Both the position numbers and the translations under genes were made by a program. This document shows positions 10,611 through 19,773 of a stretch of DNA of 64,000 nucleotides, piece after piece; positions within the stretch are counted from its first letter, which is position 1; every line of letters starts with the position of its first letter. The notes under the pieces are model-generated. The model saw only the letters and a program-made list of their open reading frames with translations. It searched no databases and was not told the origin of the DNA. The stretch is from Rhizobium sp. BT03 (GTDB lineage: Bacteria; Pseudomonadota; Alphaproteobacteria; Rhizobiales; Rhizobiaceae). Location: NCBI RefSeq assembly GCF_030053155.1, contig NZ_CP125640.1, positions 1,798,001-1,862,000 of the forward strand, in the 5' to 3' direction.

Positions 10611-12032
10611 ATGAACCGCATCGTTCCGCTGATCCTCGCCGTCGCTCTCTTCATGGAACAGATGGACTCCACCGTCATTGCGACGGCGCTGCCGGCGATC
10701 GCGGCGGATCTGAATGTCGGGCCGATCACGCTGAAGCTGGCGCTGACCTCCTATATGGTGGCGCTGGCGGTCTTCATCCCGGTCAGCGGCTGGATGGCCG
10801 ACAGGTTCGGCGCCAAGAAGATCTTCCGCCTTGCCATCGCGGTCTTCGTCATCGGCTCGATCTTCTGCGCCATCTCGTCCAATCTCGTCGAATTCGTTTT
10901 CGCCCGCTTCCTGCAGGGCATGGGCGGGGCGATGATGACGCCGGTCGGCCGTCTCGTGCTGGTGCGCACGACGAAGCGCAGCGATCTGGTTTCGGCCATG
11001 GCGCTGCTGACCATCCCGGCGCTGGTCGGCCCGCTCACCGGCCCGCCGCTCGGCGGCTTCATCACCACCTATTTCAGCTGGCACTGGATCTTCCTGATCA
11101 ACGTGCCGGTCGGCATCATCGGCATCTGGCTGGCGACGATCTTCCTGCCGGAGGTCGAGGCGACGGCGCCGCCGAAGCTTGATTTCACCGGTTTCGTGCT
11201 CACTTCGTTTTCGGCCGCGGGCGTCGTCTTCGGCCTGTCGGTGGTCAGCCTGCCGGCCCTGCCGCCGATCATCGGCGTCACCGCCACCGTGATCGGCCTC
11301 GTCTGCGGCGTCCTGTATGTGCGTCATGCGAAGCGCCACCCGGCACCGATCCTCAACCTCGACCTGTTCAAGAACCCAACTTTCCGGGCCTCGACGCTCG
11401 GCGGCACGCTCTTTCGCATCTGCGTCGGCGCCATGCCCTTCCTGACGCCGCTGATGCTGCAGCTCGGTTTCGGGCTGACGCCGTTCCAATCCGGCCTGAT
11501 CACCTTTGCAGGCGCCATCGGGGCGATCACCACCAAGTTCATGGCAAAGCGCGTCTTCGCCGCCATCGGCTTCCGCACGACGCTGCTTTGCGCCGCCATG
11601 GTGACGACGCTCGTGACCGTCGTCACCGGCCTGTTCACGCCGGCAACGCCGCATCTCGTCATCATCGGCGTGCTGCTCATCGGCGGCTTCTCGCGCTCCT
11701 TCATGTTCACCGGCGTCAATGCGCTTGCCTTCGCCGATATCGACGATGCCGAAGCGAGCCAAGCGACATCGATGAGTTCGGTGATGCAGCAGGTCAGCCT
11801 GGCACTCGGGGTTGCGGTTGCCGCCGCGATCCTGGAAAGCTCGATCTATATCAGGGGAGAAGCATTGCAGGTCGCCGACTTCCATCTCGCCTTCTACATC
11901 ATCTCAGGACTGACCGTCATCGCCACCATTCCCTTCGTCAGAATGGACCGCAATGCCGGCGCACTGGTTTCCGGCCACCGCTCCAAGGTGGTGACGGTAT
12001 CGACTGTTGAAGCCGAGCAGCCGGTCAAATAG
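10611..12032 (+). CDS. DHA2-family MFS multidrug efflux transporter
   Basis: A 473-residue inner-membrane protein with about 14 hydrophobic segments, fitting the EmrB/QacA (DHA2) branch of the major facilitator superfamily, which exports drugs by proton antiport. Diagnostic patches are MEQMDSTVIATALPAIA in helix 1 (motif D1), GWMADRFGAKKIF in the loop between helices 2 and 3 (motif A), and GPPLGGFI in helix 5 (motif C, antiporter type). No EmrA-type membrane-fusion gene or local repressor is adjacent, so it probably acts alone in the inner membrane. The upstream 250 bp is a divergent promoter region shared with the MBL-fold gene. Confidence 0.9.
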   Translation: MNRIVPLILAVALFMEQMDSTVIATALPAIAADLNVGPITLKLALTSYMVALAVFIPVSGWMADRFGAKKIFRLAIAVFVIGSIFCAISSNLVEFVFARFLQGMGGAMMTPVGRLVLVRTTKRSDLVSAMALLTIPALVGPLTGPPLGGFITTYFSWHWIFLINVPVGIIGIWLATIFLPEVEATAPPKLDFTGFVLTSFSAAGVVFGLSVVSLPALPPIIGVTATVIGLVCGVLYVRHAKRHPAPILNLDLFKNPTFRASTLGGTLFRICVGAMPFLTPLMLQLGFGLTPFQSGLITFAGAIGAITTKFMAKRVFAAIGFRTTLLCAAMVTTLVTVVTGLFTPATPHLVIIGVLLIGGFSRSFMFTGVNALAFADIDDAEASQATSMSSVMQQVSLALGVAVAAAILESSIYIRGEALQVADFHLAFYIISGLTVIATIPFVRMDRNAGALVSGHRSKVVTVSTVEAEQPVK

Positions 12033-12041
12033 GTTCAAGTT

Positions 12042-12083
12042 GCTACAATGTCCCTTGCGCCTCAAAAGGACGCGCGGCGCTGT
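12042..12083. repeat. Extragenic palindrome, copy 1
   Basis: A degenerate copy of the element found intact at 62808-62851: it shares the core CTTGCGC, a short A-rich loop, and GACGCGCGGCGCTGT. Arms are less well matched here than in the second copy. It lies between the convergent MFS and VOC genes. Confidence 0.55.
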
Positions 12084-12087
12084 CGTT

Positions 12088-12471
12088 TTATTCCGGATTT
12101 TCGCAAACGGCAGAGAGCTTGTTGCCGTCGAGATCGCGCACATAAGCGGCATAGAAATGGGCGTGGTAGGGGCGAAGGCCCGGCCCACCTTCATCGACGC
12201 CGCCTGCCGCAATCGCAGCCGCATGGAAAGCATCGACGGACGCCCGGGTTTCGGCCGCGAGCGCGACCATGGCGCCGTTGCCTGATGTCGCCCGGCGGCG
12301 ATTGAAGGGCGTCACCACCCAGAAGCGGCAGCGCGTATCGCTGTCGGCGGAATAGCCGATTTCCTCTTCCGAATAGTGCTGGCGGCGATAGCCGAGCAGA
12401 GGCAGCACGGCATCATAAAACTGTCCTGCGCGATAAAGGTCGTTGGTTCCGAGCGTGATGTACAGAAGCAT
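12088..12471 (-). CDS. VOC-superfamily (glyoxalase-like) protein
   Basis: A 127-residue protein of the vicinal oxygen chelate fold, which uses two beta-alpha-beta-beta-beta units to build a metal site. The N-terminal YITLGTNDLYRAGQFYDAVL and the C-terminal HFYAAYVRDLDGNKLSAVCE are the usual ends of this fold, with the last Glu a likely metal ligand. The family covers glyoxalase I, dioxygenases and resistance proteins, and nothing here separates them. It is downstream of rlmE in the same orientation with a 55-bp gap, so it may be co-transcribed, and is convergent with the MFS gene. The ribosome site is weak. Confidence 0.85.
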   Translation of the reverse strand: MLLYITLGTNDLYRAGQFYDAVLPLLGYRRQHYSEEEIGYSADSDTRCRFWVVTPFNRRRATSGNGAMVALAAETRASVDAFHAAAIAAGGVDEGGPGLRPYHAHFYAAYVRDLDGNKLSAVCENPE

Positions 12472-12526
12472 GGGATCAGCAGTTCAACTCTTGAGACCGT
12501 CATCATCGGTCCGGACCGGCTGAAGA

Positions 12527-13246
12527 TCAAGCTTTCTCAGCGTCGCCTTCGACCTTGCGCCCCTTGAAGCCCTTGGCCAGCAAAAACATCTCGACCGATT
12601 CGGCGCGTGAGGCATTCGGCTTGACATGAACGACCTGGCGGAAGTTCTGCTTCAGCATAGCGAGCAGCTCACGCTCGGTGCCGCCCTGGAAGGTCTTGGT
12701 GAGGAAATGTCCGCCCTCCCCCAATACCTCGACGGCAAATTGCGCCGCGACTTCGCAGAGATGCATGGTGCGCAAATGGTCGGTGCGGTGGTGGCCGGTG
12801 GTCGGTGCTGCCATGTCGGAGATGACGAGATCGGGCGTGCCGCCGACGGCCTCCAGCAGCTTTTTCGGCGCAGTCGGATCGAGGAAATCGAGCTGCAGGA
12901 TCTTGACGCCGGGCAGCTGGGCCATTTCGAGAAAATCGATCGCCGCCACGCGGATATCCTCATCCGTCGAGCCGGTGACCTTGGCGGCGATCTGCGACCA
13001 GCTGCCGGGGGCAGCACCCAGATCGATGATGCGCTTGGCGCCGCGCAGGATATGGTGCTTCTCGTCGATCTCCAAAAGCTTGAAGGCGGCGCGGGCACGA
13101 TAGCCTTCCAGCTGGGCGCGCTGGACATAGGGATCGTTGATGTGGCGCTGCAGCCATTGCCGGGAAGAGGCCTTCATCTTCTTGTTCTTGACGCGCTGGC
13201 CGAGCTTGCGGCCGGTGCGGTTTCCCGCGATCGGTGCTTTGGTCAT
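12527..13246 (-). CDS. rlmE: 23S rRNA (uridine-2'-O) methyltransferase RlmE
   Basis: A 239-residue SAM-dependent enzyme that methylates the 2'-hydroxyl of U2552 in the A-loop of 23S rRNA, late in 50S assembly. Motif I is [15 protein letters not shown] (about residues 69-83). The K-D-K-E tetrad of this family can be followed: Lys in [11 protein letters not shown], Asp in [10 protein letters not shown], Lys in [12 protein letters not shown] and Glu in [17 protein letters not shown]. It is about 30 residues longer at the N-terminus than E. coli RlmE, with a basic leader. The start at 13246 is chosen for the purine-rich AGGGAAAAAGG just before it. It lies 10 bp after the ppx/gppA-like gene, an operon seen in many Rhizobiales. 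Confidence 0.95.
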   Translation of the reverse strand: MTKAPIAGNRTGRKLGQRVKNKKMKASSRQWLQRHINDPYVQRAQLEGYRARAAFKLLEIDEKHHILRGAKRIIDLGAAPGSWSQIAAKVTGSTDEDIRVAAIDFLEMAQLPGVKILQLDFLDPTAPKKLLEAVGGTPDLVISDMAAPTTGHHRTDHLRTMHLCEVAAQFAVEVLGEGGHFLTKTFQGGTERELLAMLKQNFRQVVHVKPNASRAESVEMFLLAKGFKGRKVEGDAEKA

Positions 13247-13256
13247 GCCTTTTTCC

Positions 13257-14834
13257 CTATCTGGCTCGCTGGCCGCGGCGGTTGCGGTTGCGCCGCCACA
13301 CGCCGTCATCGGCCATCATGTCGGTGAGCAGCCCTTCCCTCAAGCCGCGATCGGCGACGCGCATGCGCGGGCTCGGCCAGCGGCGGCGGATCGCCTCGAG
13401 GATGGCGCAGCCGGCGAGCACCAGATCGGCCCGATCCGGCCCGATGCAGGGATTGGCGGCGCGGCTTTCGAAATTCCAGGAGAGCAGTTTTGCCTGCATG
13501 GCGGAAACCTCGTCGTCGGACAGCCAGATGCCGTCGACCTTGCGCCGGTCATATCGCGGCAGGTCGAGATGAACGCCGGCAAGCGTCGTCACCGTGCCCG
13601 ATGTGCCGATCAGATGGAAGTCGCCGGTCTGGGCGACCTCGATTTCCGGGCAATCGAAGCCTTCGAGCATGCCGCCGACTTCCCGCACCATGCCTTCGAA
13701 AGCTTCCGGCGTGACATCGCGCCCGCCATGACGTTCCGACAGCGTCACGACACCGACCGGCAGCGAGGTCCAGTGGGTGATGTGATTGGCGAGGCGACTG
13801 TAACGATTGTCGCCGATGCGGATGACGGCGATCTCCGACGAGCCGCCGCCGATATCGAAGAGCACGACAGAGCGGGTCTCGCGCCCGACCAGCGAGGAGC
13901 AGCCGGAGACGGCGAGCCGCGCTTCGGTCTCCCGATCGATGATCTCGAGCGCCAGGCCGGTTTCGGCGACGACGCGGGCGAGGAACTCCTCCCCATTGAT
14001 CGCCTGGCGGCAGGCTTCGGTGGCGATCAGCCGCATGCGGCGGATCTCGCGGTTTCTGAGCTTGGAGGCGCAGATCCTCAGCGCTTCGATCGCCCGCTCC
14101 ATCGCCTCGTCGGACAGACGGCCGCTGGCCGCCAGGCCTTCGCCAAGGCGCACGATGCGGGAAAAGGCGTCGACCACCCGGAATTGCCCCGGGCGGGTCG
14201 GCTGGGCGATCAGGAGACGGCAATTGTTGGTGCCGAGGTCGAGAGCGGCATAGAGTTCGTCCGGCCACGCATGGTCGCCGGCCTGGCGATCGCCCTGATG
14301 ACCGGCGCCCTGATAACCGGAATGGGCATGGCCGTCCTGGCGCCCCCTGCGGCCGGTATTTGCGCTGTTCTGTGCCTCGCGCGGCTCGGCGCGCTGCACC
14401 GTCTCTTCGGCGCGGCGTTCCTGCTGCGGCGGGGAAGGTTTTGCCGTCGTCAGCGGCCGGCCCTGAAGACCGCGCTTACCGCGATGTTTTCGGCGGTTGC
14501 GCCGGCTCGGCGCGGATTCACCTTCGGCCCGGGCAGCACTGCCCGCCGCCTGGGTCTGCTCCATTGCATGGGTATTAGATGAACCGTCCTGCGCAGCGCC
14601 CTGGCCGCCACGACGGCGACGCTTTCGCTTGCGGGCCGGATTTCCGGCCGCATCTTCCATCGGGCGCGCAGACTGCCCGGCATTGCCGGAAAGCTCATGC
14701 GAAGCGGGATGAGCCGCGTTGCGGGATTGCCCGCCACGCTTGCCCTTGCGGCGCCTGGACTTCTTGCCGTCCTTGCGCCCTGCCGCCGACGCCCCGTCAA
14801 ATTGCGGCTTTGCGCCGCCTTCGGGGTCTTCCAC
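13257..14834 (-). CDS. Ppx/GppA phosphatase with long basic N-terminal extension
   Basis: A 525-residue protein starting at GTG (14834). The catalytic Ppx/GppA actin-fold domain runs from about residue 194 to 505, beginning with [15 protein letters not shown] (phosphate loop 1) and including FDIGGGSSE (loop 2) and [12 protein letters not shown]. Such enzymes hydrolyse polyphosphate or pppGpp; catalytic Glu lies in [12 protein letters not shown]. The domain is short, lacking the C-terminal HD region of E. coli Ppx. The first 190 residues are low-complexity and rich in Arg, Lys, Gly and Gln, with clusters such as [12 protein letters not shown] and [10 protein letters not shown]. This is unusual and looks able to bind nucleic acid or polyphosphate; that is inference. 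It is the first gene of an operon with rlmE. Confidence 0.9.
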   Translation of the reverse strand: MEDPEGGAKPQFDGASAAGRKDGKKSRRRKGKRGGQSRNAAHPASHELSGNAGQSARPMEDAAGNPARKRKRRRRGGQGAAQDGSSNTHAMEQTQAAGSAARAEGESAPSRRNRRKHRGKRGLQGRPLTTAKPSPPQQERRAEETVQRAEPREAQNSANTGRRGRQDGHAHSGYQGAGHQGDRQAGDHAWPDELYAALDLGTNNCRLLIAQPTRPGQFRVVDAFSRIVRLGEGLAASGRLSDEAMERAIEALRICASKLRNREIRRMRLIATEACRQAINGEEFLARVVAETGLALEIIDRETEARLAVSGCSSLVGRETRSVVLFDIGGGSSEIAVIRIGDNRYSRLANHITHWTSLPVGVVTLSERHGGRDVTPEAFEGMVREVGGMLEGFDCPEIEVAQTGDFHLIGTSGTVTTLAGVHLDLPRYDRRKVDGIWLSDDEVSAMQAKLLSWNFESRAANPCIGPDRADLVLAGCAILEAIRRRWPSPRMRVADRGLREGLLTDMMADDGVWRRNRNRRGQRAR

Positions 14835-15077
14835 GTTGTTTTTCCATCGCGCCGCGCAAGTCCTGAGGTATGCAGCAGGCGCTCATTCGATTTTTGCGTT
14901 GCGGCAAGAATATCAGCGCCCGCCGAAATCGCCAAATTCTTTTTTGGGAGAGGGATTTGCCGCGGCTTCACCTCTTCCACGACAGCACTGAATTTTTTCA
15001 AAACGGGTATTTGCAATCCGCCCGCTTTTGGTTATAAGCGCCGCACAGCAGCCAAGCCATGCTTCGGCGGCAACTGC

Positions 15078-15151
15078 TGGGGAATAGTTCAATGGTAGAA
15101 CGACGGACTCTGACTCCGTTAATCTTGGTTCGAGTCCAGGTTCCCCAGCCA
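15078..15151 (+). tRNA. tRNA-Gln (anticodon CUG)
   Basis: A complete cloverleaf. The acceptor arm TGGGGAA pairs with TTCCCCA, the discriminator base is G, and CCA is encoded. The anticodon stem ACGGA/TCCGT encloses loop CTCTGAC with anticodon CTG at 15110-15112. The T-arm contains GGTTCGAGTCC. U1-A72 is normal for tRNA-Gln. It is followed by a T-run (GCTTTTTA) that may end the transcript. It stands directly beside an orphan restriction endonuclease gene. Confidence 0.95.
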
Positions 15152-15231
15152 ATCGCTTTTTATCACCAAATGCAAATCTTTGACGAGCATGAGCGGATGC
15201 TGGCCGCAACAGCTTGCGGAATTTCAGGAAG

Positions 15232-16215
15232 CTAGGGGCGTAGCGAACGACGACCGGACAGCCGCCGTTTCGATAATCCCACCCCTGGTTCATGGACAGC
15301 AATCGGCGCGCGCCTGACATCAACAGTGGTGAAGTGCTCGTAGAGACCGGGCAGGTCGCCCACGTGAATGCGAAACTGTCCCCGACGCCTCACCCGGCAC
15401 CGCAGATCATCAGCACCCACAAGACTGAGGCTGGGATCGTAAGAAATTCTGCCGGCTGCGAGCATGTCCAGGAACAGGTGAAAATCGGTGCCTTCGCCGA
15501 TCTGGACAAGATGACCGTAGTGGAAGGCACGGCAACCATGCCAACCACCGCGCACATAAGGCACATAGGCCGCCCGGGCATGCTTATGGCCCCAGTGCTC
15601 CGCCAGCTTGGTAAAGTGCCAGATCGCCGCCGGCAAGCCATCATCCGCCGACAAAACCAGCGCGCCCAACGGATCGAACCAACGAGCGATATGCCGACGA
15701 TTCCGAATAAGATGTAACGTCAGTCCGGTCTTTGTATTCCGCTGTCCGACGAAATGATCGGTATAGAGATTGAGTTTGCCTGGATACCCGTTCGACGCAG
15801 CGTAGCCGAAGCGCCGGATAAATGCTTCTGGCCCCTCTTCGCGATAGAAGCCGCCGGTCGGCCCGACGGACAGAAGACTAAGGAGTGCATTGCCAGGCTT
15901 GGAAAAGTCCCGAACGCCATGCGCCTTAATCTCCCAGCCCTCGAAATCGGGCGCGGGTCGCCCGTTGGGCCGTATGCGCAGCAAGGCTTCAAGTGCATAC
16001 CCGCCGGCATTCGTTCCGTGGTGATGGATCGATTGGCCGTCGTTCCCCAGGCGCATTCCTGCGATCGGACCAAGCCGGTGGATGCGATGCAGTTCGCCAA
16101 ACAGTCTCTCGGAAAGAATCTCGTCGATTGTTCGCGATCTTAAATCACTCAGTCCTGCGCACACGGTGAAGTCGGAGGAAACGGTGTCCCATTGGTCTAT
16201 CGTAAGGGTGTGCAT
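15232..16215 (-). CDS. MvaI/BcnI-family restriction endonuclease, orphan
   Basis: A 327-residue protein. The core GGYALEALL ... APDFEGWEIKAHG contains Glu76, Asp90, Glu95 and Lys97, a PD-(D/E)xK nuclease site whose spacing matches what I recall for MvaI (E36, D50, E55, K57). A distal RRRGQFRIHVGDL corresponds to the conserved C-terminal strand region of that family. MvaI and BcnI cut short CC(W/S)GG-type sites, but specificity cannot be read here. The protein is longer than MvaI by roughly 80 residues, about 40 of them N-terminal. No methyltransferase, Vsr or controller gene is adjacent: neighbours are tRNA-Gln and fcl. Upstream sit a LexA-type box and an inverted repeat that covers the start codon. 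Accessory-gene character is likely. Confidence 0.8.
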   Translation of the reverse strand: MHTLTIDQWDTVSSDFTVCAGLSDLRSRTIDEILSERLFGELHRIHRLGPIAGMRLGNDGQSIHHHGTNAGGYALEALLRIRPNGRPAPDFEGWEIKAHGVRDFSKPGNALLSLLSVGPTGGFYREEGPEAFIRRFGYAASNGYPGKLNLYTDHFVGQRNTKTGLTLHLIRNRRHIARWFDPLGALVLSADDGLPAAIWHFTKLAEHWGHKHARAAYVPYVRGGWHGCRAFHYGHLVQIGEGTDFHLFLDMLAAGRISYDPSLSLVGADDLRCRVRRRGQFRIHVGDLPGLYEHFTTVDVRRAPIAVHEPGVGLSKRRLSGRRSLRP

Positions 16216-16233
16216 AGGCTAGCTTTAGCCTAT
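16214..16233 (-). promoter_or_regulatory. Inverted repeat over the endonuclease start codon
   Basis: A perfect 8-bp inverted repeat with a 4-nt spacer: ATAGGCTA at 16214-16221 and TAGCCTAT at 16226-16233. In the mRNA it would form a hairpin that contains the first two bases of the AUG and the region where a ribosome site should be. It could lower translation or serve as a protein operator. No good Shine-Dalgarno sequence is otherwise present. Confidence 0.55.
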
Positions 16234-16250
16234 TGGGACAACGAGAACAA

Positions 16251-16265
16251 GAACATAATAAGAAC
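16251..16265 (-). promoter_or_regulatory. Putative LexA (SOS) box
   Basis: GAAC-ATAATAA-GAAC, an exact match to the alphaproteobacterial LexA consensus GAAC-N7-GAAC (GTTC-N7-GTTC on the other strand). It lies 36-50 bases upstream of the endonuclease ATG, where a repressor would block the promoter. A third GAAC is at 16245-16248. Confidence 0.6.
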
Positions 16266-16486
16266 ATTTGGATTTTGCGGTGCCCACTCGATCAAGCAGT
16301 TCGAGAACCTCGCTAAGTTCGGCAAGTCTATAAGGAAAGCAATGCCATTGTGCGCAGGGCATGGGCGCCCGGTTGAGAGACCGACGGGCGAGCTTAACGA
16401 GTGTCCGTCGCCGGAGCTATTCGCTGGAATGGCCATTTGGGCCGACGGCGAAAATATACCTTAGGAATGGTCCTCTGTGGCCTGAA

Positions 16487-17437
16487 TTAGACCGCGGGAT
16501 CGGATCTGCTTTCGAACTCCAGAAACCAGGCGTAAGTGGCTGCAATGCCATCCTCGAGCGAGATGCGCGGCTTCCAGCCCATATCCTGCAGTTTCTGATT
16601 GCTCATCAACTTGCGCGGCGTGCCATCGGGCTTGGAAAGATCATGAATGATCTCACCCTCGTAACCGACAACGCGGCAGACCAAGCGCGTCAACTCGATA
16701 ATTTCGAGATCTGTCCCCGAGCCGACATTGACGTGCTGCGCACCGGAATATGTCTTGAGAAGAAATACCAGTGCGTCGGCGCAGTCGTCGACGTGCAGAA
16801 ACTCGCGGCGCGGGGTTCCGGTGCCCCAGACCACCATATGCGGGTCTTTGCGAAGTTTCGCGGCGTGCGCCTTGCGGATAAGCGCCGGCAGCACATGGCT
16901 GGAATTCAGGTCGAAATTATCGCCCGGGCCATAAAGATTGGTCGGCATGGCCGAAATATAATCGCGGCCGTATTGCTTACGATAGGCCTCGGCGAGCTTG
17001 ATACCGGCGATCTTGGCGATCGCGTACCATTCGTTGGTCGGCTCCAGCGCACCGGTCAACAGAGCCTCTTCAGGAATCGGCTGCGGGGCAAGCTTGGGAT
17101 AAATGCAGCTTGAACCCAGAAACAAAAGCCGGTCCACTCCCCCCCGATGGGCGGCTTCGAAGATGTTCGCTTCGATAATCAGATTGTCATAGATGAATTC
17201 TGCGGGATAGCTGTCATTGGCGAGGATACCGCCAACCTTGGCAGCGGCGAGAATGATCGCGTCGGGTCGGTTTGCTTCAACAAATTTCTCGACCTCGTCC
17301 TGCCGCTTCAAATCGACCTCGCGACGCGTGGCCGTGATGACGTTGCAATCTTCGGATTGAAGCCTGCGCACAAGAGCACTGCCGACCATACCGCGATGAC
17401 CGGCAACCCAGATCTTCTTGTTGGACAAGTCGTACAC
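16487..17437 (-). CDS. fcl: GDP-L-fucose synthase
   Basis: A 316-residue short-chain dehydrogenase that epimerises and reduces GDP-4-keto-6-deoxymannose to GDP-L-fucose with NADPH. The N-terminal cofactor motif is GHRGMVGSALVRRL, the catalytic Tyr and Lys are in YAIAKIAGIK, the catalytic Ser is in FLGSSCIYPK, and the substrate loop NLYGPGDNFDL-x-SSHVLPALI is intact. It starts with GTG immediately after the gmd stop (TAG then GTG), so translation is coupled to gmd. With gmd it supplies L-fucose for the surface polysaccharide encoded on its left and right. The homologue acting in Nod-factor fucosylation is NolK, so lipopolysaccharide use is favoured by context, not by sequence. Confidence 0.95.
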   Translation of the reverse strand: MYDLSNKKIWVAGHRGMVGSALVRRLQSEDCNVITATRREVDLKRQDEVEKFVEANRPDAIILAAAKVGGILANDSYPAEFIYDNLIIEANIFEAAHRGGVDRLLFLGSSCIYPKLAPQPIPEEALLTGALEPTNEWYAIAKIAGIKLAEAYRKQYGRDYISAMPTNLYGPGDNFDLNSSHVLPALIRKAHAAKLRKDPHMVVWGTGTPRREFLHVDDCADALVFLLKTYSGAQHVNVGSGTDLEIIELTRLVCRVVGYEGEIIHDLSKPDGTPRKLMSNQKLQDMGWKPRISLEDGIAATYAWFLEFESRSDPAV

Positions 17438-18553
<1,116 letters not shown>

Positions 18554-18679
18554 CTAGCGCAACCCCCATGACCGACAGCTAGGCCGGCGAAATGAGCATC
18601 GTCGCTCTCTTTTGTTGACGTGGGACTGGCACAATGAGACTAGAACTCTCCAAACTGTCAGATCTCCAAGGGGGAAAAT

Positions 18680-19735
18680 ATGATCCTGGTGACGGGGGGA
18701 GCGGGTTTTATCGGTGCAAACTTCGTGCTCGATTGGCTTGCGCTTCATGATGAGCCGATCGTCAACCTCGATGTGCTGACATATGCCGGCAATCTGGAGA
18801 ATCTGGCCTCCGTCTGGAACAACCCGCGCCTTCTCTTCGTCAAAGGCAGCATCTCGGATTACGACCTCGTTGCGGAACTGCTCCGGTCCCATCGTCCCCG
18901 TGCGATCCTGAATTTCGCGGCCGAAAGTCACGTCGACCGATCGATCCATGGCCCCGAAGAATTTATCCAGACGAATATCGTCGGCACTTTCCGCCTGTTG
19001 GAGGCTACACGTGGATTTCTTGCCGCACAGGATGAAGCCTTCCGAGAGAGCTTTCGTTTTCTTCATATATCGACGGACGAAGTCTATGGTTCGCTTGCTC
19101 CCGCGGAAGCGGCCTTCAGCGAAGATCGCAAATACGAACCCAACAGTCCTTATTCCGCGAGCAAGGCAGCCAGCGATCATCTGGTTCGCGCCTATCATCA
19201 CACCTACGGCCTGCCGGTTCTGACGACGAATTGTTCGAACAACTATGGCCCCTATCATTTTCCAGAGAAGCTGATTCCCCTGGTCATCCACAATGCCCTC
19301 GCGGGCAAACAGATTCCGATCTACGGAGACGGAATGCAGGTGCGCGACTGGCTCTTCGTCAAGGACCATTGCAGCGCGATCCGACGTGTGCTGGAGAATG
19401 GAAAAGCCGGGGAAACCTACAATGTCGGCGGCAGGAACGAGCTGACCAACCTGTCGGTGGTCAATACGCTCTGCGAGATCCTCGACGAATTGAGGCCGCT
19501 GCCCGACCGGGCAAGCTACAAGTCTCAGATCACTTTCGTGCGTGACCGCCCCGGCCATGATCGCCGTTACGCCATTGATGCGGCCAAAATCGAGCAGCAA
19601 CTGAACTGGCGCCCAAGTGAAACGTTCGATACGGGCATTCGCAAGACTGTCGAATGGTATCTTGCGAACAGTGCCTGGATAGAAAACGTCACGAGCGGCA
19701 ACTACCGCCAATGGATCGATCGTCAGTATCGATAG
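18680..19735 (+). CDS. rfbB: dTDP-glucose 4,6-dehydratase
   Basis: A 351-residue extended SDR enzyme that makes dTDP-4-keto-6-deoxy-D-glucose from dTDP-glucose. It has ILVTGGAGFIGANFVLDWL at the N-terminus (NAD site), AAESHVDRSI, the catalytic Asp-Glu pair after Thr in HISTDEVYGSL, and YSASKAASDHLVRAY with the catalytic Tyr and Lys. The ribosome site AAGGGGG is strong. It is the only plus-strand gene inside the polysaccharide locus, and its partner rfbA lies 19 kb away among minus-strand genes. Since rfbC and rfbD are not in the window but fdtA-like and fdtB-like genes are, its product probably feeds a 3-amino-3,6-dideoxyhexose rather than rhamnose. Confidence 0.95.
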   Translation: MILVTGGAGFIGANFVLDWLALHDEPIVNLDVLTYAGNLENLASVWNNPRLLFVKGSISDYDLVAELLRSHRPRAILNFAAESHVDRSIHGPEEFIQTNIVGTFRLLEATRGFLAAQDEAFRESFRFLHISTDEVYGSLAPAEAAFSEDRKYEPNSPYSASKAASDHLVRAYHHTYGLPVLTTNCSNNYGPYHFPEKLIPLVIHNALAGKQIPIYGDGMQVRDWLFVKDHCSAIRRVLENGKAGETYNVGGRNELTNLSVVNTLCEILDELRPLPDRASYKSQITFVRDRPGHDRRYAIDAAKIEQQLNWRPSETFDTGIRKTVEWYLANSAWIENVTSGNYRQWIDRQYR

Positions 19736-19773
19736 GCTGGAGGACGAGACTCACCCGTCGCGAAGGCGAGTCC

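Noticed and set aside
10488..11885. A 465-codon minus-strand frame opposite the MFS exporter
   Set aside because: Charged, repetitive Asp/Arg/His/Gln translation without a domain; the plus strand codes a standard DHA2 transporter.
16192..16464. A 90-codon plus-strand frame upstream of the endonuclease
   Set aside because: It begins inside the endonuclease gene, lacks a ribosome site, and resembles nothing known. Possible controller role considered, but no helix-turn-helix is visible.
15078..16480. Genomic island with an att site at tRNA-Gln
   Set aside because: The tRNA neighbours an accessory gene, but I found no second copy of the tRNA 3' end at the far side and no integrase. Reading by eye cannot exclude one outside the window.
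18554..19711. A 385-codon minus-strand frame opposite rfbB
   Set aside because: No domain and no ribosome site; rfbB on the plus strand has all catalytic motifs.
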